Positions 1 to 8,187 of a DNA stretch of 29,948 nt are shown here, piece after piece; within the stretch, counting starts at the first letter, position 1; every line of letters begins with the position of its first letter. The position numbers and the translations under genes were made by a program. The notes beneath the pieces are model-generated. The model did no database searches, was not told where the DNA came from, and saw only the letters and a list, made by a program, of their open reading frames with translations. The DNA lies in assembly GCF_937906905.1 (NCBI RefSeq), contig NZ_CALERY010000005.1, forward strand, positions 1 through 29,948. The letters are read 5' to 3'. Origin of the DNA: an uncultured Helicobacter sp. GTDB lineage: Bacteria > Campylobacterota > Campylobacteria > Campylobacterales > Helicobacteraceae.

Positions 1-67
1 GCTCCTTTGCAAATAAAAACGCACTTAACAAACATAGAAAAACTAGAATCTTTTGAATCTTTTGCAT
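1..67 (-). CDS. N-terminus of an exported or membrane protein (partial)
   Basis: Only the first 22 codons are inside the window; the gene runs off the left edge. The ATG at 67-65 is preceded by a good ribosome binding site (AAGGGG, about 7 bases upstream). The peptide starts MQKIQKILVFLCLLSAFLFA-KE: a short basic start, a hydrophobic stretch and a small residue before charged residues, as in a Sec signal peptide or first membrane helix. From memory, in H. pylori the gene next to pnp is atpE (ATP synthase subunit c), whose Helicobacter version also starts with a hydrophobic leader. That makes atpE a reasonable guess, but too little is visible to name it. Confidence 0.6.
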   Translation of the reverse strand, partial: MQKIQKILVFLCLLSAFLFAKE

Positions 68-194
68 ATTAGCCCCTTTAAATCGTATAAATCAACATAG
101 CCTAGATTCTAAAATAGAAAAGCTAATATCATTACAGCCCAACGCCTACATTCTTTATCCTAACGCTATTTTGCCTTAAGAGATGAAAGGCATT

Positions 195-449
195 TTATTT
201 ATTCTCTACATAAAACGCACGGACGACAAAGCCCCGCTGATTTGCCCTCTGTTGAGATAAGCCCTCAAATGCCGCTACACTTGGCATTTGATGAGTAGCT
301 ATCATAATGGATTCTAGCCCACTGGGTGCTTTGTCTGCAAGCTTTGCAAGCTGTCCTAAAAACAGCCCGATACTCCCGCAAAGTGCATGCGTATCCGTGC
401 CGATAATACTGCTGTAAAACAGCCCGCAGTCTTTGTAGGGTAGCTTTTG
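195..449 (-). pseudogene. possible decayed gene downstream of pnp
   Basis: The stretch 68-623 has no convincing intact gene. On the minus strand an 84-codon open segment ends at a TAA (197-195) and reads like real protein, for example GSIGLFLGQLAKLADKAPSG followed by a helical tail ending AFYVENK. It has no plausible start codon: directly upstream in frame is a TGA (452-450). A candidate N-terminus lies in another frame (ATG at 514-512, MPTTMRLAIKQCLICFALEK...), so one indel near 410-450 could join the two. A competing 62-codon ORF (453-265) uses the ATG overlapping that TGA, but its composition (rich in R, C and Y) looks like a shadow. I do not recognise the family. It could be a degraded gene, a sequencing error or chance. 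Confidence 0.3.
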
Positions 450-623
450 TCATCTTTTTCTAGCGCAAAACATATCAAACATTGTTTTATCGCTAAGCGC
501 ATTGTAGTGGGCATTTATCGTATTGCAGGATACTTTTTCATCTGTTTGCAAAGCCCGATTTACTTGCAGCTCATGCGACCTCTGCGAAAATATCTCTAGA
601 ATCCATATAGCAGGATTTAAAAA

Positions 624-2675
624 CTATCTAAATCCTAGCTCGATTTTGCCCTTAGGACTGCCTAGCACAATGCACTCTAGTCCCATACCTTCACTGAAAT
701 GCTCGCGAAGTGGCTGCATATCTTGGGGGATTTTGCTGATATGCAGTAAGCCATCTTCGCCCCTAGGCAGCGCGATAAACACCCCAAAATCCACCACACG
801 CTTGACTACCCCAGCGACCACCTCGCCACTCTCATATTGTGCGTTTGGGGTGATGAGCTTTGTGATAAAGGTTTTGGCAGCTTCGAGATTCTTTGTAGAA
901 TCTGCTTGCAAGAGAATCTGTTCTTTTTCGCGCTGGATATCGATCGCCACCTTGAAGCGATCGATGATGTCTTTTATTGTTTTGCCGCCTGGACCTATGA
1001 GGTCTGGGATTTTGTGGGCTGGGATATGGAGCAGCTCACTTTTTGGCAGGAGATGAGTCTGGAGCGTGATATGTGTGGCGGCTTCTTCCATGAGAGAGAG
1101 GATTTGCTCGCGCGCGTGTTTGGCTTGCAGTAGTGCTGCGTGTAAAATCCTAGAATCTATCCCGCCAAGCTTGATATCCATTTGCATTGCTGTGATTGCA
1201 CTGCGTGTGCCAGCGATTTTAAAATCCATATCTCCATCATGATCTTCTAGCCCCATGATATCTGTAAGCACCGCATGTTTATTTTCGCCAAGCACCAGCC
1301 CCATCGCCACGCCCGCGACAAGCTCATTTTCTAATCCTGCTGCACGCAGCGCAAGTGAGCCTCCACACACGCTTGCCATAGAGCTTGAGCCATTAGATTC
1401 TAGGATTTCGGAGACTAGGCGGATTGTATGGTGAGTCTGGGGGAGTGTGGATTCTAGCGCCTTTTTGGCTAGATTCCCATGCCCTAGCTCCCTGCGCCCC
1501 ACACCACCTATCATGCTTGCTTCGCCTACGCTAAATCCAGGGAAATTGTAGTGAAACATAAACCGCTCCTTGCTACCACCGCTAAAGTCCTCTTGGATTT
1601 GGGCATCATTCTCACCCCCTAGCGTGCAGACGACAAGTGCTTGTGTCTCTCCACGCGTGAAAAGTGCGCTAGCATGCGCACAGGGCAAGATGTTTGTTTC
1701 TATGCTAATTGGTCGCACATCTTCTAGCCCTCTGCCATCTGCGCGCCTGCCCTCATCTAAAATCATCGCACGCACTTGGTGTTTTTTATATAGCCCTAGC
1801 ATGCTTAGAATTGATTCTAGCTCGAGTTCTGGGTGGAGTGCAAGAATTTCTTGCGCGATGGATTCTAGCTCGTCATTGCGCTCACTTTTGCTCATAGATT
1901 CTAGCGCGGCTTTGACTTGCTCATGGTGCTGGGTGGCAATGATCGTATAGATGTGTGGGTGGGTGGTAAGTTTGGCAAGTGGGAGCGCCAGGGCTTGGCG
2001 TTTATGTGGGAGTAGGGCGTTGGTATAGAGCGCGCAGTCGCTGGCAATGGTTTGCTTGGCAAGCTCTATGGCTTGCATGAGTGCTGCTTCATCGAGTGCG
2101 GGATCTGCACCTTTCATTTCGATCATCAAAATATCTTCCCCACTGCCTGCGACATAGAGATCAAGGCAAGATTGTGCCATTTGCTGCTTGGTGGGGTTTA
2201 TGACAAAATCGCCATTACTTTTGCCAATGCGCACACTACTCACAGGCGGGATAAAATCTAGCCCAGAGACAAGCAGCGCGTTCGCCCCAGCATGCAGTGC
2301 GCAAAGGGGGAGATCGCTTTGCTCATCATAGCTTAGCACGAGAATCGTAAGCTGTGTGGGGTAGTAGTAGCCAGCAGGGAAAAGTGGGCGCAGTGTTCTA
2401 TCTATGATACGAGAGGTTAGTGTTTCAAATTCGCTTGGTTTGCCCTCGCGCTTGATAAATCCGCTCGGAATCTTGCGCAAGGCATAGGATTTGTGTAGGT
2501 ATTGGACGGTTAGCGGGAGAAAATCGCCGCTTATAGGGGTTGTATCCACAGCGACACTTGCGAGTAAAATTGTCCCCCCAGAGCGATACCACACACTGCC
2601 GCAAGCCTGCTTGGCGACATACTCGAGCTTGTATTGCTCCTCTAGGTTGGTTAGTGTTAAATCGATTGTATTCAT
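624..2675 (-). CDS. pnp: polyribonucleotide nucleotidyltransferase (PNPase)
   Basis: PNPase degrades RNA 3'-to-5' using phosphate and releases nucleoside diphosphates; it acts as a cytoplasmic trimer in mRNA turnover. The 683-residue protein has the full order: a first RNase PH-like domain with the conserved SGFIKREGKPS and RIIDRTLRPLFP stretches, a helical linker, a second RNase PH domain with GGVGRRELGHGNLAKKALE, SNGSSSMASVCGGSLALR and the acidic DHDGDMDFKIAGT motif, a KH domain (about 547-614, core IPDLIGPGGKTIKDI) and an S1 domain (about 615-683, VVDFGVFIALPRGEDGLLHI). Length matches Helicobacter PNPases. The ATG overlaps the stop of the upstream phosphoribosyltransferase-like gene by four bases (ATGA), which implies translational coupling. 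The protein stops soon after the S1 core, without the long charged tail of the E. coli enzyme. Confidence 0.97.
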   Translation of the reverse strand: MNTIDLTLTNLEEQYKLEYVAKQACGSVWYRSGGTILLASVAVDTTPISGDFLPLTVQYLHKSYALRKIPSGFIKREGKPSEFETLTSRIIDRTLRPLFPAGYYYPTQLTILVLSYDEQSDLPLCALHAGANALLVSGLDFIPPVSSVRIGKSNGDFVINPTKQQMAQSCLDLYVAGSGEDILMIEMKGADPALDEAALMQAIELAKQTIASDCALYTNALLPHKRQALALPLAKLTTHPHIYTIIATQHHEQVKAALESMSKSERNDELESIAQEILALHPELELESILSMLGLYKKHQVRAMILDEGRRADGRGLEDVRPISIETNILPCAHASALFTRGETQALVVCTLGGENDAQIQEDFSGGSKERFMFHYNFPGFSVGEASMIGGVGRRELGHGNLAKKALESTLPQTHHTIRLVSEILESNGSSSMASVCGGSLALRAAGLENELVAGVAMGLVLGENKHAVLTDIMGLEDHDGDMDFKIAGTRSAITAMQMDIKLGGIDSRILHAALLQAKHAREQILSLMEEAATHITLQTHLLPKSELLHIPAHKIPDLIGPGGKTIKDIIDRFKVAIDIQREKEQILLQADSTKNLEAAKTFITKLITPNAQYESGEVVAGVVKRVVDFGVFIALPRGEDGLLHISKIPQDMQPLREHFSEGMGLECIVLGSPKGKIELGFR

Positions 2676-3358
2676 ATTTGTCCTTTGGGTAGTAGATTTG
2701 GTTTGGTGATGTGCTTTTCCATGATAGAGAGAATCTCCTCTTCACCAAGCTCTGGGAGCTGCTTGTAGTATTGGTTTGTGGAGACGAAATATTTAGGCTT
2801 ATACACACTCACAAGCGCATCGCTTGAGGTTTTTAAAATCTGTGCGATGTCATAAGAGATGACAGGGCTTAGGACATAGATGCTTTTTGCTTTTTTCTGT
2901 ATGCAGGTTTTTATCGCTAAATCCATGGTGATCCCAGTTTCCACACCCTGATCAATGAGAAACACATACTTCTGTGCAAGTGGGCTTAGCATAGCGCCTT
3001 TGCGAAACTTGTAGATTCTAGGCAAGATGACTTCCTCATACGCGCGTTTAGCTTCTCCATAGACATAGTCCAGTGAAATCCCAAAAGAATCAATGAGTGG
3101 TTCATTGATGATGATATCCATGTTTTCGCTCACAGTGGCGATTTCACACTCGCTATTGGCAGGAGCGAGAATAGGCGCGCAAAATAGCATGTCAAGTCCA
3201 GAATCTAGCTTGCTAGCGAGCTTATCGGCAAAATACAGCCCTGGGAAGCTGGTGGAAAGCACGATTGCATTCTCGCTCTTTAGGTGGTGATTGACAAGCT
3301 CATCATAGAGCTTGAGAAATGCTTCTTCCCTATCTTCAAATCGCACGATTTCTTGCAT
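2672..3358 (-). CDS. phosphoribosyltransferase-like protein
   Basis: A 228-residue protein carrying a recognisable PRPP-binding loop, KYVFLIDQGVETGITM (residues 130-145), the type I phosphoribosyltransferase motif in which acidic residues and TG contact ribose phosphate. The first acidic position reads DQ rather than the usual DD/DE pair, so catalytic activity is uncertain; the family also includes regulators. The N-terminal half (STSFPGLYFADKLASKL, then a stretch ending CAPILAPANSECEIATVSE) also fits this fold, resembling the predicted phosphoribosyltransferases of COG1926. The start is an ATG with AAGGAG 8 bases upstream. It sits between lptD and pnp and overlaps pnp by four bases, so the two are co-translated. 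Substrate unknown; there is no signal peptide, so it is cytoplasmic. Confidence 0.8.
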   Translation of the reverse strand: MQEIVRFEDREEAFLKLYDELVNHHLKSENAIVLSTSFPGLYFADKLASKLDSGLDMLFCAPILAPANSECEIATVSENMDIIINEPLIDSFGISLDYVYGEAKRAYEEVILPRIYKFRKGAMLSPLAQKYVFLIDQGVETGITMDLAIKTCIQKKAKSIYVLSPVISYDIAQILKTSSDALVSVYKPKYFVSTNQYYKQLPELGEEEILSIMEKHITKPNLLPKGQI

Positions 3359-3402
3359 TGCTATTGCTCCTTGAGTCTATTTATTTTATTCATGTAAGTC
3401 TC

Positions 3403-5910
3403 CTAGAATCTTGTCGTAAGCCCTGTGCTAGTGAGCGGGGAGAAATTAAAAATCACGCGCACATAGTAGTCTTGCTGGATATAGAATGGGTTTTGGATAT
3501 CGTTTGTGAGAATGGGGCGGCGGCGATTGACAAACTTTAGCCCAATCCCAAAACAGCGGATATTTTTATACAGCCCCATATCCCAATCTAGCAAGACATT
3601 TTTTTCAATATCATAGCCCGCAGAAGCATTAAAAGCAAAAAGCCGAAAATCATGCGAAACATTCGCACGGATATAGTGTGCGCCTGTTTGAGTGATGAAA
3701 GTATTGGAGAGAAAGTCGTAGGCTTGCTTGTCTTTGTAGAAATATGAGGCATACGCAGAGAAATAGCCTTTGGTAAAGCTTGCGCTTAGAGCCAGCTCGG
3801 AGAATTTCATTGAGTAAAATGAATAAAACAAACTGGTAGTAAAGGTTAGATTCTGCGTAGGCGAAAGGCTTAGTTTGTTTTCTAGTGGGCGTTTGGCGAT
3901 GACTTTTGGATCGATTTGACCATTTTGTCTGTTGTAGTCATAGCGCAGTTCATCGAGATTGAGTCGCTGGAAAATCCGCCAATCCAGCACTTTGCGTCCG
4001 GTGTTGGTGAGAAAATATTGCGAGAGTTTAAGATCTAGGGTTTGATTGACAATGGTGTAGGCGCTAATGCCAGAAGGGTCCCAAATATCATCATAGAATT
4101 GCCAAGTGCCATTTGCCCCAAGCACAGGGAATTTGTTGAGATATTCTGCAGAGGAGAAATATTGATCGCGCCAAGCTAGGGATTCTGCTCGGATTCGCGC
4201 GCTTAAATCCCCTACCTGCTGGCTTAAAAGCCCATCGTGATAGAAAAGATATGGTCCGCTTAATAGCGCTTCTAGCTGGATTGTGTGGAAAAATTTATTA
4301 TAACTGCGCGAGAGATCGGAGTTTAGTGAGATAGAGTAGTTGGCTGAAAAGATATTGCCATTTTTGGTATTACTACCTTGAATGGTAGGGATATGGCTAT
4401 TTTGAGTTTTGGTGATAGCGAGATTCTCGGCGTAGAATTCATTCCACACACCAAGCGAGAGGTATTTTTTAAAGAGCGAAAATTGCAGCCCTACGGGGAT
4501 ACGCAAGCCATTTTCGATAAACCCATATCCTACTTGGCGCGCAGTGTTTTTAAACTGATAGTCGATTGAATACATAAGCTGCTTGAAAAATAGAGAGTCC
4601 ATGTATTTGTGGTATTGGATATTGGGCAGGGACTGAAATGTCGTGGAGTTATCGAGCTTGGAGAGGTTTAGAAAGTATTTTAGATTCATACCGACATAGT
4701 GTTTTTGCGTTTGGACAAAGGCATTTGCTTTGGAGGTATAGGTCATGTCATAGACGCGCTTATGGATATTGCGTAGGCGGTAGTAGTCTAGGTCATTCAT
4801 ATGCACAAAATTGACATACACACCATTGTCTAAATCGCTTTTTAGCTTGAAGTATTTTTGCAAGGGGCGATTGCCTAGGTGGTAGAAGCGCATACCATAG
4901 ACATTGTGGTTTTTGATATTGTAGCGTGTCATATAGTCGTTGAAATTATATAAATATCCAAACTCTGCATAAGTGCGATCCAGCCCAGAATCTAGTGCGC
5001 GAAATTCAATCATACCGCCTGCTCCTCGATCGGTGCGGACTTGTGGGGTAAATGTTATATCCCAGTTAGATTTTGGCGCGAGATAGTATGGAATCTGGAG
5101 TGCGAAGCCCTCGGTGCTCGAGGTTACAAATGAGGGCATGAGAAGACCGCTTTTGCGCGACATATTTGTCGAGACATTCACATAGGGGAAATAAAAGATT
5201 GGCACATCGCCTAGGTAGATTCTGGGATTCCAGAGAGAGAGGGATTTTTTATCATCTAGATATGTCCCAGAGGAAGCCTCCATGCGCCAAATCGGGTTTG
5301 GCACAGCACAGCCTGAAAGGATAGCTTTCTTAAAGGTGTAGCGCTGGTTGTCGTAGGAGTTAGCGAGGGTCGAGCTTACCCACAATCCGCTTTCGGCATC
5401 TTGGAGATAGAGCGGCTCGATGAGCCCTAGCTTCTCATCAAGTGCAAAATGCGTATTTTGTGTGCGCACTAGCAAACTCTCATCGCGGTAGATTCTCACA
5501 TCGCCGCTGGCTTGGACTTCTCGGCTTTGCATATCATAGTCGATACTATCGGCTAGCACATAGATTTCGGGGCTAATGAGAATCGCATTGCCTATGGCAT
5601 GGATTGTGTTATTGGCACTATGGACATTATCAGCAAGTAGTTCGAAGACTTTTTGATTGTCTTTGTCGTATTGGGCTACGCCCTTTTGGTCGTTGGATTG
5701 CTGTTTGGATTGATTTTGTGGCTTGGGCTTTTGGCTGGATTTTGTCTGTGATTCTGGGCTAGATTCTGGCGTGCGCTGGGTAAAATCGCTAGAATCTAGC
5801 ATATCTTGGGCTGATGTGTTGTCTGCACATAGGGCATGTGGCATAGAGGCAAGCGCGATTGCGGTGAAAATGAGTGCGCGGATTCTAGGCTGGATTGCGT
5901 GGCTTGACAC
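3403..5910 (-). CDS. lptD: LPS-assembly outer-membrane protein LptD
   Basis: LptD (OstA/Imp) is the outer-membrane beta-barrel that, with the lipoprotein LptE, inserts lipopolysaccharide into the outer leaflet. The 835-residue product has a signal peptide (residues 1 to about 29), a low-complexity S/Q/K/P linker (about 40-75), an OstA jelly-roll domain (about 85-175: AIGNAILISPEIYVLADSID, VQASGDVRIYRDESLLVRT), then the conserved LptD barrel signature near 198-250 (SGCAVPNPIWRMEASSGTYL and GDVPIFYFPYV) and long alternating barrel strands ending in Phe. Only three cysteines are visible (28, 201 and one near the C-terminus), fewer than the two disulfide pairs of E. coli. The start is GTG (5910-5908) with AGGGA 6 bases upstream. 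It begins 8 bases after the RDD gene ends. Confidence 0.95.
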   Translation of the reverse strand: MSSHAIQPRIRALIFTAIALASMPHALCADNTSAQDMLDSSDFTQRTPESSPESQTKSSQKPKPQNQSKQQSNDQKGVAQYDKDNQKVFELLADNVHSANNTIHAIGNAILISPEIYVLADSIDYDMQSREVQASGDVRIYRDESLLVRTQNTHFALDEKLGLIEPLYLQDAESGLWVSSTLANSYDNQRYTFKKAILSGCAVPNPIWRMEASSGTYLDDKKSLSLWNPRIYLGDVPIFYFPYVNVSTNMSRKSGLLMPSFVTSSTEGFALQIPYYLAPKSNWDITFTPQVRTDRGAGGMIEFRALDSGLDRTYAEFGYLYNFNDYMTRYNIKNHNVYGMRFYHLGNRPLQKYFKLKSDLDNGVYVNFVHMNDLDYYRLRNIHKRVYDMTYTSKANAFVQTQKHYVGMNLKYFLNLSKLDNSTTFQSLPNIQYHKYMDSLFFKQLMYSIDYQFKNTARQVGYGFIENGLRIPVGLQFSLFKKYLSLGVWNEFYAENLAITKTQNSHIPTIQGSNTKNGNIFSANYSISLNSDLSRSYNKFFHTIQLEALLSGPYLFYHDGLLSQQVGDLSARIRAESLAWRDQYFSSAEYLNKFPVLGANGTWQFYDDIWDPSGISAYTIVNQTLDLKLSQYFLTNTGRKVLDWRIFQRLNLDELRYDYNRQNGQIDPKVIAKRPLENKLSLSPTQNLTFTTSLFYSFYSMKFSELALSASFTKGYFSAYASYFYKDKQAYDFLSNTFITQTGAHYIRANVSHDFRLFAFNASAGYDIEKNVLLDWDMGLYKNIRCFGIGLKFVNRRRPILTNDIQNPFYIQQDYYVRVIFNFSPLTSTGLTTRF

Positions 5911-5918
5911 AAGTGTCC

Positions 5919-6371
5919 CTAGCTCTTTTGGTTGATGACGATTGTCCCGCTGGCGCGATCATGCAGCGTGCGCCGCAAATTATCACCAAAGGCGAAAAGG
6001 AATGGGATATAGTAGAGCATTTGAGAAAACGCTCGTAGCACGGAGCGTAGGATACTTTTTGGGAGATTTGGTGCATCGAGCAGTCCTGTGTCAATGACTT
6101 GGATTTTGCATGCGATTTTGCCCAGAGTCGCACCGTATTTGTAGGTAAAAATTGTTTGATAGATGATGTCGATGGCATAGGCTTGGAGCATGAGAGATAG
6201 TATGTAGTCTTGTGGATTTTGGAGAGCTTGGGCGTTTGGTAGGGTGATGATAGCCAGGAGTGTGCCTAGTAGCACACTATCGATAAGAAACGCCCAAATC
6301 CGTTTGCTAAAGGGCGCAAGGGTTAGATTCTCACGCTCGATTGTCTGTGCTATATGCTCATCTTGACTCAT
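5919..6371 (-). CDS. RDD family membrane protein
   Basis: A 150-residue integral membrane protein of the RDD family (PF06271), whose function is mostly unknown. Diagnostic positions are present: an Arg before the first helix and an Asp inside it (KRIWAFLIDSVLLGTLLAII), then the conserved loop YGATLGKIACKIQVID, and a C-terminal LHDRASGTIVI. About three hydrophobic segments are visible (25-45, 57-75, 108-125). I chose the ATG at 6371-6369 because AAGGGTGAG lies just upstream; the reading frame stays open for 13 more codons to a TTG at 6410 that has no better signal. It lies between purD and lptD in the same operon, an arrangement also found in H. pylori as I recall it. Confidence 0.9.
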   Translation of the reverse strand: MSQDEHIAQTIERENLTLAPFSKRIWAFLIDSVLLGTLLAIITLPNAQALQNPQDYILSLMLQAYAIDIIYQTIFTYKYGATLGKIACKIQVIDTGLLDAPNLPKSILRSVLRAFSQMLYYIPFLFAFGDNLRRTLHDRASGTIVINQKS

Positions 6372-6431
6372 TGGCTCACCCTTGTTGGTTGATATGTATT
6401 GATTTGGCAATGACTGCCTGATAGCTCTAAA

Positions 6432-7781
6432 CTAGATTTTTGTGCTTAAAACCTCTGGCTTTAGAGCTTTGTCTGCAATGTCTGTGCGGAACACCTTGCC
6501 CTCAAATGCTATGCAATCTGCGATTGTATAGGCGTTTTGCTTGGCTTTAGCAAGTGTGGGGGCGACTCCTATAGCAAGAGCCACGCGCCCACCGCTTGCG
6601 AGCAGAGAGCTGCTAGAATCCACTTTTTTACTTGCTTCATTCCCCACTTCACTAGAATCCACTTGGCTCACGCCTGCATAGCAGATATGCCCAAGCGCGC
6701 TATCAAAAGGAGTAATGCTGATAGGGTAGGGCGTGGAGCTGCCAAAGGGATAATTATGGCTTGCTAGCACGACTCCTACGCAGTAGCCTTGGCGGAATGC
6801 GATAGGGAGCTTGGCGATTTGCTTAGATTCTACTGCTTGGCAAATATCAAGCAAAGGCGTTTGCAAAAGTGGCAGCAGCACCTCGCACTCTGGATCGCCA
6901 AAGCGGACATTAAACTCCAGCAAATACGGCTCACCATCCACCACCATAATCCCAGCAAACAGCACGCCGCTAAAGGGTGTGCCGCGCGCTTTCATACCAG
7001 CAAGTGTGGGAGCGAAAATCCTTGTGGCAATTTTATCAAGCAGGGCTTCATCACACAAAGGACTTGGCGTATAAGCCCCCATACCACCGGTATTTGGACC
7101 TTTGTCATCATTATAGAGCTGCTTATGATCTTGGCAGGGGGGTAGCAGCGTGAAATGCTCGCCATCGCAAATCCCAAAGACAGATAGCTCATAGCCGCGC
7201 AGAAATTCTTCTACCACCACGCATTCCCCTGCTTGCCCAAACTCCTTGCGCATACTATCGATTGTGGATTCTGCTTGCTCGTAGCTTTGCGCGATGATGA
7301 CACCCTTGCCAGCACATAGACCGCTTGCTTTGATGACGATAGGCAGCGGCAGTGAGCGCGCGAAGTCTTTGGCAGCTTTAATATCGCTTGTTTGGATATA
7401 GCGTGCGGTGGGGATACCACAAGAAGCAACAAAGTCTTTCATAAACGCCTTTGAGCCTTCAAGCTCCGCAGCTGCTCGACTTGGACCAAATGTGCTAATC
7501 CCATTGGCGCGTAGATCATCGCTAAGCCCGCCTACAAGTGCGCTCTCGCCGCCGATGATGACCCACGAAATCCCCTCTTTTTGGCAAAACTCTACAATGT
7601 CTTGATTGTGTGGAAGTGTGAGATTGACTCCTAGCAGTGCTGTGCCAGCATTCCCGGGTGTGAAAAATATCTGCTCTATCCTAGAATCCTGCTTTAGATG
7701 CAAGCCTAGAGCGTATTCTCTCCCACCATTCCCTACAATTAAAACCTTGTGAAAATTCTCTTGTGAATCGTGCGTATCCAT
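6432..7781 (-). CDS. purD: phosphoribosylamine-glycine ligase (GARS)
   Basis: PurD joins glycine to phosphoribosylamine using ATP, the second step of purine synthesis. ATP-grasp features appear in order: the N-terminal Rossmann motif VLIVGNGGREYALGLHL, GPSRAAAELEGSKAFMKDF, the ATP-binding VIKASGLCAGKGVIIA, EEFLRGYELSVF, the GPNTGGMGAYTPSP loop and the metal-binding EFNVRFGDPECE. I start it at the ATG at 7781-7779 (449 residues), with AAGGG upstream; the frame is open for 64 further codons, but that DNA folds as the 6S-like RNA. Residues about 372-390 are a Ser/Glu/Lys-rich insertion not expected in the family, bounded by two copies of a 13-bp repeat (see 6613-6664), which accounts for much of the extra length over the usual ~425 residues. 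Confidence 0.96.
   Translation of the reverse strand: MDTHDSQENFHKVLIVGNGGREYALGLHLKQDSRIEQIFFTPGNAGTALLGVNLTLPHNQDIVEFCQKEGISWVIIGGESALVGGLSDDLRANGISTFGPSRAAAELEGSKAFMKDFVASCGIPTARYIQTSDIKAAKDFARSLPLPIVIKASGLCAGKGVIIAQSYEQAESTIDSMRKEFGQAGECVVVEEFLRGYELSVFGICDGEHFTLLPPCQDHKQLYNDDKGPNTGGMGAYTPSPLCDEALLDKIATRIFAPTLAGMKARGTPFSGVLFAGIMVVDGEPYLLEFNVRFGDPECEVLLPLLQTPLLDICQAVESKQIAKLPIAFRQGYCVGVVLASHNYPFGSSTPYPISITPFDSALGHICYAGVSQVDSSEVGNEASKKVDSSSSLLASGGRVALAIGVAPTLAKAKQNAYTIADCIAFEGKVFRTDIADKALKPEVLSTKI
6613..6664 (-). repeat. direct repeats bounding an in-frame insertion in purD
   Basis: Two identical 13-bp copies of AAGTGGATTCTAG (minus strand; at 6664-6652 and 6625-6613) lie exactly 39 bp apart, so the unit is 13 codons and the frame is kept. 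Both encode KVDSS or QVDSS. The intervening DNA encodes EVGNEASKK. The same 13-mer with one mismatch recurs at 9308-9320 and 9344-9356 outside any gene. Confidence 0.7.
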
Positions 7782-7802
7782 ACAAACCCTTAAACTACTT
7801 AA

Positions 7803-8000
7803 GCTACCCAAATAACCGCTACTTGTGTTGTGTAGCCCAAAATGCCAGCTACAAATAAGGCTGGAGAGCTCTCTTAGGCGGCGGATTCTCACCCTTACAG
7901 GCTCAAGCAAAAACACCGACACACAAAAGCCACTACCAAGCCTACAATACTTACAATTTAACGGACTCACCAAAAAAGAAACACGAGTTATTCAGGCGGC
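7803..8000 (-). ncRNA. ssrS: 6S RNA (purD-upstream type)
   Basis: The region upstream of purD folds as a long, mostly unbranched hairpin with a central bubble, the 6S RNA architecture. By eye, the 5' end (8000-7987, GCCGCCTGAATAAC) pairs with the 3' end (GTTATTTGGGTAGC, 7816-7803) over 14 positions with one mismatch and a few G-U pairs. Next, GTGTT pairs with AACAC. The 3' side of the bubble carries its own small hairpin (GTAGC...GCTAC), and the apical part is closed by AGGCTT/GAGCCT. A consensus -10 box (8009-8004) places the 5' end near 7997-8000. 6S RNA binds sigma70-RNA polymerase and mimics an open promoter. The epsilonproteobacterial form was first described as a structured element upstream of purD, which matches this location. 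Read-through could also give the purD mRNA. Confidence 0.82.
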
Positions 8001-8003
8001 GTT

Positions 8004-8009
8004 ATTATA
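8004..8009 (-). promoter_or_regulatory. -10 box of the 6S RNA/purD operon promoter
   Basis: A perfect TATAAT on the minus strand, 7 to 10 bases before the predicted 5' end of the 6S-like RNA. No good -35 box is seen, which is usual for Helicobacter sigma70 promoters; the upstream DNA is AT-rich. It is probably the main promoter for the purD-to-pnp operon. Confidence 0.65.
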
Positions 8010-8052
8010 GGCACTCTAGGTTTAAAATTGGGTTAGACAATGCGAAGTTTGC

Positions 8053-8088
8053 TATAATGCGCTCTTTCTCGCACGCCCCTTTGCGTGC
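8053..8088 (+). promoter_or_regulatory. candidate divergent promoter and leader hairpin
   Basis: TTTGCTATAATGC on the plus strand has a perfect -10 (8053-8058), back to back with the 6S promoter. It is followed by a perfect 6-bp hairpin, GCACGC-CCCTTT-GCGTGC (8071-8088). A second weaker -10-like TATTAT sits at 8112-8117. Transcripts from here would give the 8188 gene a leader of about 120 bases, or a short independent RNA. Inferred from sequence only. Confidence 0.4.
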
Positions 8089-8187
8089 CACTCACTTGCT
8101 AGTAGCGCTTGATATTATGCTAATACATAAGTAGCATTGGATTTTCTGGTAAAAATCAAGCCAAAGATAAGACACAAAAGGAATAAA

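Noticed and set aside
172..196. Plus-strand terminator TGCCTT...AAGGCATTTT
   Set aside because: The stem is only 6 bp and there is no plus-strand gene upstream; on the minus strand, where pnp ends, it lacks a T tract.
265..453. 62-codon minus-strand ORF downstream of pnp
   Set aside because: Composition rich in Arg, Cys and Tyr and weak start signal; another frame of the same DNA looks more protein-like.
523..1133. Long plus-strand ORFs antisense to pnp
   Set aside because: They lie opposite strongly conserved PNPase KH and S1 domains and have no start signals or family motifs; they are shadow frames.
7782..7973. N-terminal extension of PurD by 64 codons
   Set aside because: The extension is rich in Cys, Arg and Ser, has no family counterpart and lies inside the 6S-like RNA; the ATG at 7781 has a ribosome binding site and is followed by the conserved start.
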